Below are positions 1 through 6,763 of a stretch of 10,825 bases of DNA, piece after piece (the stretch's first letter is position 1; each line of letters opens with the position of its first letter). The stretch is from GCA-002713455 sp964428745 (GTDB lineage Bacteria > Fidelibacterota > Marinisomatia > Marinisomatales > TCS55), in NCBI GenBank assembly GCA_964428745.1, contig CAYRYZ010000046.1, positions 1 to 10,825 on the forward strand. The letters run 5' to 3'. Position numbers and translations under genes: made by a program. A model generated the notes under the pieces. It was not told the origin of the DNA, did no database searches, and worked only from the letters and a program-made list of their open reading frames with translations.

Positions 1-323
1 ATTTTTTTTGCAATTGATGTGAATGCTGGTGCAAAAAAAGGCATCCAATATTGGAAAATTACTAATTCAGGAGAAATCATATTAATATAGCTGGCAACTT
101 TGCTCCATGAAAAAGGATTAATGGAATTTATTATCTCAATCGAATCATTATCTTTAAATGAAGATTTTTGACTTTTACCTGGGAAAAAAATTTTCGGATA
201 TTGGAGAGAAAAAGAAATTTTATAAATTTCGTGATGTTTTTGTAGCTCTTTAGCTAATGAAAAATTAAACATCGAAATTCCTCCGCGATAGGGAGGGAAG
301 GGTCCAATTAGAGCGATCTTCAT
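1..323 (-). CDS. Glycosyltransferase, GT4-like, N-terminal fragment (cut by window edge)
   Basis: The reading frame starts at an ATG at 323 and stays open to base 1, giving about 107 residues with no stop, so the gene continues outside the window. The protein begins MKIALIGPFPPYRGGISMF. A short beta strand followed by a proline- and glycine-rich loop ending in RGGIS is the usual N-terminus of GT-B fold family 4 glycosyltransferases, where the loop lies near the acceptor site. A later hydrophobic strand, ELVIFQYW (about residues 88-95), fits the next Rossmann strand. The donor-binding E-x7-E motif would lie in the missing C-terminal half, so the family call rests on the N-terminus alone. It starts 18 bases after the stop of the family 2 glycosyltransferase and is probably co-transcribed with it. 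I infer a cytoplasmic role in polysaccharide or glycolipid assembly; the sugar cannot be read from this fragment. Confidence 0.72.
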   Translation of the reverse strand, partial: MKIALIGPFPPYRGGISMFNFSLAKELQKHHEIYKISFSLQYPKIFFPGKSQKSSFKDNDSIEIINSINPFSWSKVASYINMISPELVIFQYWMPFFAPAFTSIAKK

Positions 324-341
324 TATAGATCGATTAAAATA

Positions 342-1268
342 TTAAGATTTAAGAATCTCTTTCACTCGGGATTCTTTATACTGATTTGAATTGGCAATCA
401 TTTCGCCTACGAGGCCTATAGAGAAAAATTGTATTCCAATAACTATGATAAGAACACCTAACATCAAAAGTGCCATATGCTTAGCAAAAGGTTCATTCAA
501 AGCATACTTTAAATATATTATATAGATTTCAACTCCAACTCCCGATAAAAATGTGTATAAACCAATCTTGCCAAAGAAATACAATGGACTTTGAGTGTAT
601 TTTGATAAAAATAAAATTGAAATTAGATCAAAAAAACCATGAAACATCCTTGAACCACCATATTTGGTTTCTCCATATAGGCGAGGGCGATGATTAACAA
701 TTATTTCTGTAACTTTAAAATTTTTATATCCTGCTAAAGCCGGTATATATCTATGACGACCTCCATATATCTCCAGAGTTTTAACAACGGATTGTCTATA
801 TATCTTTAGTCCGCAATTAAAATCATGAATTTTTACACCTGTGAATAATCTTGTAATAAAATTAAAGAATTTTGAAGGGATTTTCTTTGACAAAGGATCT
901 TTTCTATCTTTTTTCCATCCTGAAACAAGGTCAAAACCTTCTTCTAATTTTGCAATTAAATTAGGTACTTCTTTTGGGTCATCTTGTAAATCTGCATCCA
1001 TAGTAACAATATATTCACCATCAGCATTTTTAAATCCTTCACCTAATGCAGCTGATTTACCATAATTTCTATGAAATTGAATAATTTTAGTATTTATATC
1101 ATTTTTAACAATATTCTTGATAACACTTACAGATCCATCAGATGATCCATCATCCACAAAAACGATTTGATAAGAATCAAAAGAAGATAATACTTTTATT
1201 AATTCTTTATAAAGTTGTTCAACAGATTCAACTTCATTATAAACGGGTATAACAACTGATATTTTCAT
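342..1268 (-). CDS. Family 2 glycosyltransferase, DPM1/GtrB/ArnC type, membrane-bound
   Basis: A 308-residue protein with a complete GT-A catalytic domain. Residues 4-12 are the first strand (SVVIPVYNE), DDGSSDG at 39-45 binds the nucleotide, and DADLQDDP at 91-98 carries the metal-binding DxD-like motif. RHRY at 171-174 and HRPRLYGETKYG at 193-204 are typical of polyprenyl-phosphate glycosyltransferases. Two hydrophobic segments follow (about 228-252 and 263-287), as in GtrB and related bacterial enzymes. The family transfers a sugar from a nucleotide donor to a polyprenyl phosphate at the cytoplasmic face of the inner membrane, supplying a lipid-linked sugar for glycan or lipid A decoration; the exact sugar is unknown. 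The start codon overlaps the stop of the upstream lipoprotein gene in an ATGA arrangement, so translation is probably coupled. Length and motifs look complete and functional. Confidence 0.93.
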   Translation of the reverse strand: MKISVVIPVYNEVESVEQLYKELIKVLSSFDSYQIVFVDDGSSDGSVSVIKNIVKNDINTKIIQFHRNYGKSAALGEGFKNADGEYIVTMDADLQDDPKEVPNLIAKLEEGFDLVSGWKKDRKDPLSKKIPSKFFNFITRLFTGVKIHDFNCGLKIYRQSVVKTLEIYGGRHRYIPALAGYKNFKVTEIIVNHRPRLYGETKYGGSRMFHGFFDLISILFLSKYTQSPLYFFGKIGLYTFLSGVGVEIYIIYLKYALNEPFAKHMALLMLGVLIIVIGIQFFSIGLVGEMIANSNQYKESRVKEILKS

Positions 1269-1885
1269 GAACTCTCGTTAATTAATATTATAGCGTTAGG
1301 AATTTCGCGAATAAGATGAGGGTATTGTGCATCAAATTCTCTTTCAGTTATTTCTAGACTAATTTGGCTATTTTTATCACTCATTCTAAAAGAAATATTA
1401 TTTACTAATGATCCAAATTGTGTTTGGACAGATTGAAATTGAATTTCTCTATGAAGTGTTTCTGATTCAGATTTAATATTATTGGCATCAGAGAATATAG
1501 AGGGAATACTACCCCATAAGAATGTTCTTAATTCATTCGGCTCAATTAGTTCAAACATAGGAAGTGTAAGAAGGATAGATTCTTTATTATATCGTCTATT
1601 ATTTCGCATATCCCATGCATCAATCTCATTATTAGCAATAACTAAGAATAGTATCTTTCTTCCAATTATATCTCTGAACTGTATATAAGCACTATCTCGC
1701 GAAGTAGAAAATGTAAAATTAAGCCTTCCATCGAATGTACCTTTAGATAATATATATCCATTCCCCCTACAATAATTTTTCGTACTTAAATCATGAACAC
1801 TAATAAAATCTATTTCAGAATCTGGAGGAGTTGAGCATCCAAAAAATAAAATTAAAACTATAACTATGTAGGGGTTTTTATTCAG
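1265..1885 (-). CDS. LolB/DUF4292-like outer-membrane lipoprotein (probable)
   Basis: A lipoprotein of about 206 residues. A hydrophobic segment ends in the lipobox FFGC, followed by STPPDSE, which fits signal peptidase II processing. The middle reads as alternating beta strands: a GTFDGRLNFTF strand, then YIQFRDIIGRKILFLVIANN, then EIDAWDMRNNRRY, then an LRTFLWG segment. This order (short strand with a GRxI turn, 'D-x-R-x-x-R-Y', then a leucine-rich segment ending in G) is what I know from LolB-like and DUF4292 proteins, half-barrels that bind lipoprotein acyl chains. Start choice: no in-frame ATG exists. A TTG at 1900 follows directly after an in-frame TGA and would give 211 residues. I prefer the CTG at 1885, which has AGAAGG six bases upstream and gives a compact signal peptide with Cys17. 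The gene overlaps the end of the TPR gene and, by four bases, the glycosyltransferase start. The lipoprotein call is firm; the LolB relation is by pattern only. Confidence 0.7.
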   Translation of the reverse strand: MNKNPYIVIVLILFFGCSTPPDSEIDFISVHDLSTKNYCRGNGYILSKGTFDGRLNFTFSTSRDSAYIQFRDIIGRKILFLVIANNEIDAWDMRNNRRYNKESILLTLPMFELIEPNELRTFLWGSIPSIFSDANNIKSESETLHREIQFQSVQTQFGSLVNNISFRMSDKNSQISLEITEREFDAQYPHLIREIPNAIILINESS

Positions 1886-3482
1886 GGGAAGCCTTCTCAA
1901 TCAGCATAGGGTTATCTTTATCTAATGCTAAAGCACGTTTATAATAATTTATAGCTTCCTTTAATTTATTATCTTTCATAAATACATCACCCAAATGTTC
2001 CAAGACTACTGAATTATCCTCTACAATCTCTAATGAATACTCTAAGAATTGTTTAGCCTTTTTTGTTTTATTTAATTTATAATAAATCCAACCGATAGTG
2101 TCAAGATATGAAGCATTATTAGGTTCTAAAGCGATTGCTTTTTTTGCCATCATCAATGCCTCATCTAGATTTTGATCCCTTTCAACTAAGCTATAAGCAT
2201 AATTATTCAATGCTTGGGCATCTAAACTATCTATTCGTATTAAATGGACATAGATACTATCAGATTTATTCCAATTTTCTTTCGCATCATATAGAATTGC
2301 CATAGAATGAAGCAGACTAGAAGAATTTGGTTCAATTAAATGAGATTTTGCATAATAATTAATCGCTTCATCATATTGTTTTAAACGGCTATGAGCTAAA
2401 CCAATTAGATACTGGATTGAAAATGAGCTCTTAAAAATCTCACTGACAGGTTCTAATAAATCAATGATTGCTTTTGAATTATTTTCATTCATAAATACTA
2501 ATGATCGGCTATAATATCCTCGCCAATCTTCAGGGTAATTAGTAATTAGCTTGTCGGCCAAATCAGCAGCTTTTTTGTATTCTAATTTTTCCATATATAT
2601 ATCAAATAATGAAAAATAATAATTTGGGTTATTGGGCGAATCCTTGATTACAGACTCAAGTAATTCATGAGCTTTATCAGTTAATCCAGAACGATAATAT
2701 AATAAACCCAACTGAGCGCGGCGTTCCAAAGTTTCTCCGTGAATTTCATTTATAGACTCAATATGTTTTATACCTTCATCAAATGATTTTGATTGAGAAA
2801 GGAGATCAATAAAAACAGCTAAATATCTTTCCTGATCAGGTAACGATTGTGATAATTTTTTAAATATTGATTTTGCTTGATCATAATCATTTTGCTTAAT
2901 GGCAAATCGACCTGCTGTCTCTAACAATTCATATCTATTTGGTTCTAAAGAAAATGCTTCTAAATATAAATTCATAGCCGCAGAATAATTTTTCTTTATT
3001 TTTTGTAGCTCAGCCAATGCTATTATATATCGTGCATCATCAGGATTTATTTTATTTAGTTGTTCAAAATATTTTTCTGCTTCACCATATTTTTTTTGAA
3101 GAACAAATTGATCTGCAATTAGTTGTAAAGCTTTTACATCATTCGGGTCTTTTTTGATTGCAATTTCCAAATGATTATTAGATAATTCTGGCTTACCTAT
3201 ATTCCAATAACATTCAGCTATTGCTGTATGAATCGCGCCAACATTTGGATCAAGAGTTAGTGCTTGTTGAAATTCAATAATGGCCATTGGGAAATCACCC
3301 TGATTCATAAGCATTTGACCATTCATAAAATGACGTAATCCTTCAGCATTTGGTTGATTTTCAATCCTACCATTATCAGCGACTGGATTTTCAGCAGAAA
3401 TTGATTTTGCAGGATTACTTGATTGACATCCTATTAATAATGTAAATAAAATTATAATATTATGTGTTTTGAATAAATACAT
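1878..3482 (-). CDS. TPR-repeat lipoprotein, about 534 residues
   Basis: The first ATG after the scaffold gap, at 3482, opens a classic lipoprotein signal peptide: MYLFKTH, a hydrophobic core IIILFTLLIG, then Cys19 followed by QSSNP. The rest is almost wholly tetratricopeptide repeats from about residue 45 to the end. Repeats show the usual alternation of small residues and the A-x-x-x-Y/F-x-x-A-L-x-x-x-P pattern, for example AIIEFQQALTLDPN near the start and AINYYKRALALDKDNP at the C-terminus. Such proteins scaffold protein complexes, here probably in the periplasm at the outer membrane. The following gene overlaps its end and looks LolB-like. From memory, a TPR protein also precedes lolB in Pseudomonas and relatives, which would support a lipoprotein or envelope assembly role. 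The start abuts the Ns, so a longer N-terminus cannot be excluded, but the signal peptide makes this start natural. An apparent fusion to the upstream GAF protein is an artefact of reading through Ns. Confidence 0.85.
   Translation of the reverse strand: MYLFKTHNIIILFTLLIGCQSSNPAKSISAENPVADNGRIENQPNAEGLRHFMNGQMLMNQGDFPMAIIEFQQALTLDPNVGAIHTAIAECYWNIGKPELSNNHLEIAIKKDPNDVKALQLIADQFVLQKKYGEAEKYFEQLNKINPDDARYIIALAELQKIKKNYSAAMNLYLEAFSLEPNRYELLETAGRFAIKQNDYDQAKSIFKKLSQSLPDQERYLAVFIDLLSQSKSFDEGIKHIESINEIHGETLERRAQLGLLYYRSGLTDKAHELLESVIKDSPNNPNYYFSLFDIYMEKLEYKKAADLADKLITNYPEDWRGYYSRSLVFMNENNSKAIIDLLEPVSEIFKSSFSIQYLIGLAHSRLKQYDEAINYYAKSHLIEPNSSSLLHSMAILYDAKENWNKSDSIYVHLIRIDSLDAQALNNYAYSLVERDQNLDEALMMAKKAIALEPNNASYLDTIGWIYYKLNKTKKAKQFLEYSLEIVEDNSVVLEHLGDVFMKDNKLKEAINYYKRALALDKDNPMLIEKASPE
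1892..1897 (-). promoter_or_regulatory. Shine-Dalgarno-like AGAAGG that favours a CTG start for the LolB-like gene
   Basis: On the minus strand AGAAGG lies six bases before a CTG codon at 1885-1883. The alternative TTG at 1900-1898 lies just upstream of this motif and has no purine-rich stretch before it. The site lies inside the last codons of the TPR gene, so reinitiation by terminating ribosomes is possible. The choice between the two starts is inference. Confidence 0.45.
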
Positions 3483-3582
3483 NNNNNNNNNNNNNNNNNN
3501 NNNNNNNNNNNNNNNNNNNNNNNNNNNNNNNNNNNNNNNNNNNNNNNNNNNNNNNNNNNNNNNNNNNNNNNNNNNNNNNNNN
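3483..3582. other. Scaffold gap of exactly 100 Ns
   Basis: Exactly 100 unresolved bases, the conventional filler for a gap of unknown size. The true length may be anything. It removes the C-terminus and stop of the GAF protein, the intergenic region, possibly further genes, and any promoter of the TPR lipoprotein gene. Reading frames drawn across it have no meaning. Confidence 0.97.
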
Positions 3583-4562
3583 ATTTCAGGAAATTTTTCA
3601 AACCAGGAGTTGGAACAGATTGTTTTATTTTCCGTAATTGCCAAACCATGCAAAGTATTTTGAATCTCAAAGTCTTGATTCTCATCTATATCTTCTTTAA
3701 AGCCATCTACCAATGCAATATTAGCTGATTCATTACTATCATTTAAAAATACAATTGTAAGTTTATCATATTTGAAGAATGACCTACATATTCCACGAAT
3801 TGAGTCAATTAACTCACTTGAGTCTGATTTTAAATCTAACTCTTCAATTACTTTACCAACTTTTGTATTAAAATTATTGTTGATCATCAAATTTTCAATT
3901 TCTTTTAAATCATCCATTCCAGATGTTATTATACCCATGGCTTTTTCAATAACATTCTGATCTTGAGCTTTTATTGAAGAAAAATGCTCAGCAAATACTA
4001 AAATGAATCCTAGCGCATGCTTTTTATATATAATCGGTAACCCAATAATTGTTTCACTGCCTCTCCACGATTTTTCTAATAAAATGTTTTCCCACTTCCC
4101 AGGATTATCTTTTATGTTAAGAATTTGAGATTTATTTGCTGATAATATTTTTGCAACAATATTGTTTTCTTTTTCGATTAAACCCTTAAAAAAATCAGTA
4201 GAATTATTTTGGATTGAAAATTCTTTATTTACAGAATCATACATATAAATACCAACAGAATAATCTTCATTCATAGCAATAATAATTTCTTCAGCATGCT
4301 TAATTAAACGTTCATAATGATCTTTAATAGCTGATGAAAATGTTTTCTCATCAATATTCTTACTTTGGTTATTATTTATATTTAGTAGTTCTTTCTTAAG
4401 AAGAAGGTTTGGGAAAGCATAGCTAATAAACACAACAAAAAGGCCTCCTATTACAAGTCCTTTCAATATGACAAATATGTAATTATCCTGTGATGGTGCG
4501 AAAAAAAGTATCAATGTGACAAAGAAAAGGAGTAGGACTGCAATTTGTCTGTATAAAACCAT
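3583..4562 (-). CDS. Membrane-anchored GAF-domain sensor protein, C-terminus lost in gap
   Basis: About 326 residues are visible. I place the start at the ATG at 4562 (MVLYRQIAVLLL). An in-frame ATG at 4586 would add eight residues but lies at the edge of the terminator hairpin. Two hydrophobic segments (about 6-22 and 28-49) form an N-terminal membrane hairpin with almost no external loop, so sensing is likely cytoplasmic. A GAF-like domain follows at about 75-215, with strands such as YSVGIYMYD and the closing GFILVFAEHF. A second GAF-like domain begins at about 240 (LTIVFLNDSN, then IQNTLHGLAI) and is cut by the gap. GAF domains bind small ligands or partners and usually control an output domain (GGDEF, histidine kinase, PP2C phosphatase or HTH). 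That output is not visible, so no enzymatic function can be given. The gene lies 65 bases beyond the anti-sigma stop, behind a terminator, so it is probably not simply part of the upstream operon. Confidence 0.75.
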
Positions 4563-4572
4563 AGTACAAAAT

Positions 4573-4613
4573 AAAAATCCCTGCATTGAAATACATTAAA
4601 TACAGGGATTTTT
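4573..4613 (-). terminator. Strong intrinsic terminator after the sigma/anti-sigma operon
   Basis: Perfect 11-base arms, AAAAATCCCTG at 4573-4583 and CAGGGATTTTT at 4603-4613, enclose a 19-base loop. On the minus strand the stem is followed by a T-rich tail (TTTTTATTTT). It begins 14 bases after the anti-sigma stop. On the plus strand it is also followed by a T run (to 4615), so it could work in both directions, although no plus-strand gene is seen. The end of the T-rich tail lies only a few bases before the GAF-protein start, which makes partial readthrough or attenuation possible. Confidence 0.85.
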
Positions 4614-4627
4614 TTATTTTGATTAAT

Positions 4628-5176
4628 CTATCGCTGTTTTTTTACAAAATTAACTTTTCCATCCAAATTAATTTTTGTTCTTTTATTATTTGTTGTATCA
4701 GCAGAATCAATAGTACTAGTAACAAATGTTTGATTTCTATCAATATCTATAACTGGTGAATCCAAATCTGGAGTTTCAGTTATACTCCCATTAAAATTAG
4801 GTGGTTGACCTGAATTATCCATATTATCATACCAAAGTGTATAACCAACCGTAATAAAAGAAACAACCAATACCGACATAATACTTGCATAAAGTGGCGT
4901 AAATCCAAAAACAGTATTTGATGGGCTATGTACAACTTTAGTGGATAACCTATCTTTTTCAAATTCAACTCGATGCAGTAGTTCAGTCATAAAAGTTGAG
5001 GAAGTTTTAACTTTTGGAATTTCTTTAATTAATCTCATATTGTTCTGAATTTCATCTAAAAGTGATTTAGCATCAGGATTTTCATCAATATAATCTTCAA
5101 ATTCCTGACGATCAGTTAAATTGAGTTCATTATCTATATATGCTGATATAGAATCTTCGAATTTGTAACGATCCAT
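4628..5176 (-). CDS. Membrane anti-sigma factor, cysteine-free (partner of the ECF sigma factor)
   Basis: A 182-residue protein starting at the ATG at 5176; a TTG one codon earlier is possible. Residues 7-45 (EDSISAYIDNELNLTDRQEF, then an acidic helix DENPDAKSLLDEI) match the first helices of the anti-sigma domain that wraps ECF sigma factors. The zinc-binding variant has an H-x3-C-x2-C motif in the next helix; here NPDAK stands at that place and the whole protein has no cysteine, so this is a zinc-free anti-sigma domain. One transmembrane segment spans about 94-115, followed by a 65-residue periplasmic tail rich in D, N, T, S and P, then a basic end (KKQR). I infer that it holds the sigma factor at the inner membrane and releases it on an envelope signal, possibly by proteolysis. 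It begins 13 bases after the sigma stop. Confidence 0.85.
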   Translation of the reverse strand: MDRYKFEDSISAYIDNELNLTDRQEFEDYIDENPDAKSLLDEIQNNMRLIKEIPKVKTSSTFMTELLHRVEFEKDRLSTKVVHSPSNTVFGFTPLYASIMSVLVVSFITVGYTLWYDNMDNSGQPPNFNGSITETPDLDSPVIDIDRNQTFVTSTIDSADTTNNKRTKINLDGKVNFVKKQR

Positions 5177-5186
5177 CAATAAATTT

Positions 5187-5191
5187 CTCCT
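5187..5191 (-). promoter_or_regulatory. AGGAG ribosome binding site of the anti-sigma gene, overlapping the sigma stop codon
   Basis: The sigma-factor stop TAG runs directly into GAG, forming TAGGAG on the minus strand. This AGGAG is 10 bases from the ATG at 5176 and 7 from the TTG at 5179. The arrangement suggests coupled translation, a sensible way to keep sigma and anti-sigma in balance. It is the clearest Shine-Dalgarno sequence in the window; most starts here have none. Confidence 0.7.
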
Positions 5192-5762
5192 ATCTTAAAT
5201 CTTTGAGCTCTTTTTGTAATTGTAACCTAGCTCTATTTATTCTTGACTTAACTGTGCCCAAGGGGACATCAACGATTTTACTTATTTCTTCATAAGAAAG
5301 TTCCTGAATTTCTCTAAGGATAGTTACAGTCTTAAAATGTAAAGGTAACTTTTGAATAGCAGCTTGAATCCTCTTTTCAATGAATTCACTTTCAATAGCT
5401 TGGTCTGTATCAGGTTGATCAGCAGGCAGTTCATATTCTTTTTCCTGAGTACTCATTTGGCTAAGGTTTGTTACTTTTCTACTTTTCTTTTTTCTCAACT
5501 CTGACTTAGCCAAATTTGCAGCGATAGTATAAATCCATGTTGAAAATTTGGCAATTTTTTTATAGTAATGCTTATGAGTGTATAATTTTATAAGAGTTTC
5601 TTGGGCAATATCTTCAGATTGTTCGTAATCATTTACGAAACGGTATACAAAGTTCATTAAACGATCTCTGTAACGATTAACTAACTCAATATAGGCTTGT
5701 TCATCTCCATTTTGGAAACGTTCAATTAAGTCCTCATCAGTATAGACAAGTTGCTTATCCAT
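5190..5762 (-). CDS. ECF-type RNA polymerase sigma factor (sigma-70 family, RpoE-like)
   Basis: About 190 residues from the ATG at 5762. Upstream ATGs at 5807 and 5804 would add 15 or 14 residues and enlarge the overlap with holA to about 50 bases. I prefer 5762 because MDKQLVYTDEDLIERFQ matches the usual short N-terminus before region 2. Region 2 (about 24-92) contains DIAQETLIKLY and FSTWIYTIAANLAKSELRKKK, the -10 recognition and core-binding part. Region 4 (about 131-186) has LPLHFKTVTILRE and the helix-turn-helix LSYEEISKIVDVPLGTVKSRI, which reads the -35 element. Region 3 is absent, as in ECF factors. The start overlaps the last eight bases of holA. Its direct partner is the anti-sigma gene behind it. 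The regulon is unknown; the murein-related genes upstream in the operon suggest envelope stress, which is inference. Confidence 0.94.
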   Translation of the reverse strand: MDKQLVYTDEDLIERFQNGDEQAYIELVNRYRDRLMNFVYRFVNDYEQSEDIAQETLIKLYTHKHYYKKIAKFSTWIYTIAANLAKSELRKKKSRKVTNLSQMSTQEKEYELPADQPDTDQAIESEFIEKRIQAAIQKLPLHFKTVTILREIQELSYEEISKIVDVPLGTVKSRINRARLQLQKELKDLR

Positions 5763-6762
5763 TATTAACGGTTGCGTATAAGAATTCTGTGATAATTGAT
5801 TCATCATTAATTGTGGTCGTTTTTATTTTTCTATCAATTTGCCCTAAACGTTTAAGCGCAGAAATAATTTCCTTACTTGAATAATTTGATGCATAACTTG
5901 GTATTTTTCTATTTACACTCTGCGCTAGATTAGTATAACGTTTTGAATTAGAATTAGTTCCCCGAGAAATTTTAAGGAATAATAATTCTTGAAAAAACTC
6001 AGTCATCGGGTATAAAAGATTTATTAGCGATGTTTCTTGAGAAACAAGCATTCGACCAAATTCTAAAGTTTTTCTTAACTTTCTTTCTCCTAATAAATTA
6101 AAAAATTCATACTCCTTAAATTTTCTTCTCCAGCTCGAATATTGGTCAACATATTTACGATCTAACTTATCATCAACATCCAAATTAATGGAAATTTTAT
6201 CAATTTCATTTTTTAAATGATTCAATGAATCTCCTGAAGTCTCAATAATATATTCAATAACTTCTTTTGGCACTTGATTCAATCCATTATTTTTAAAAAA
6301 TAATTTTACCCATTTTTCCATTTTACTTGCAAAAGGTGTAGAAACTGAAATTGGTTTAACTAAACTAGTAAGATTTTGAATCATTTTATTTTTTGCACCA
6401 TATTCATCCTGAATAAATATTAAAATGTTCTGTTGTGTGGGATTGTGACAATAATTTACTAACTCATCTCTAACTTTACCTTTTATAGTATTCGGGCTTC
6501 TAAGTATAAATAAGTTCATCGAATTAAATAAATCCATAGTTGTTAATCTATCTATAATATCTTTCCCTGTCATATCATCTGGCATTAGGAATACTTTTTG
6601 CACAGTATTATTGCTTGAAACAATATCATAAATATTATCAATAAAATATTTTTGCAAATAATGATCTGCACCCATTAAAAAATATAATTTTTTTACTGGT
6701 CCATTCTTAAGTGAATTCAATCCCTCTTCAAAAGATGTTGTTAATAATTTGAATCTTCCCAT
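5755..6762 (-). CDS. holA: DNA polymerase III, delta subunit (clamp loader)
   Basis: The 335 residues fit the usual HolA length. Near the N-terminus KKLYFLMGADHYLQKYF (24-40) matches the family's 'YLLxGxExxL' opening, and LTTMDLFNSMNLFILRS (73-89) matches the LFxxRRLVxLR segment that carries the beta-clamp-binding strand. The middle part is the degenerate AAA+ domain, with a lid-like helical region at EVIEYIIETSGDSLNHLKNEIDKI. The C-terminal helical domain includes LINLLYPMTEFFQELL and ALKRLGQIDRKIK, a typical end. The delta subunit opens the sliding clamp as part of the gamma/tau-delta-delta' complex and is essential in well-studied bacteria. It starts one base after the uppP stop and overlaps the sigma-factor start, so a core replication gene is carried in an envelope-flavoured operon. 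Sequence is too diverged to judge finer details. Confidence 0.9.
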   Translation of the reverse strand: MGRFKLLTTSFEEGLNSLKNGPVKKLYFLMGADHYLQKYFIDNIYDIVSSNNTVQKVFLMPDDMTGKDIIDRLTTMDLFNSMNLFILRSPNTIKGKVRDELVNYCHNPTQQNILIFIQDEYGAKNKMIQNLTSLVKPISVSTPFASKMEKWVKLFFKNNGLNQVPKEVIEYIIETSGDSLNHLKNEIDKISINLDVDDKLDRKYVDQYSSWRRKFKEYEFFNLLGERKLRKTLEFGRMLVSQETSLINLLYPMTEFFQELLFLKISRGTNSNSKRYTNLAQSVNRKIPSYASNYSSKEIISALKRLGQIDRKIKTTTINDESIITEFLYATVNNG

Positions 6763-6763
6763 A

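Noticed and set aside
841..1065. Plus-strand reading frame of 74 residues
   Set aside because: It lies wholly inside the family 2 glycosyltransferase gene, whose motifs are intact on the other strand, and its translation resembles no family I know.
3452..3685. Small reading frames on both strands crossing the N run
   Set aside because: They exist only because Ns contain no stop codons; their flanking residues do not continue any recognisable protein.
5763..5807. Longer N-terminus for the sigma factor starting at 5807
   Set aside because: The extra 15 residues are polar and unlike ECF N-termini, there is no ribosome binding site, and the overlap with holA would grow from 8 to about 53 bases. 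Not excluded outright.
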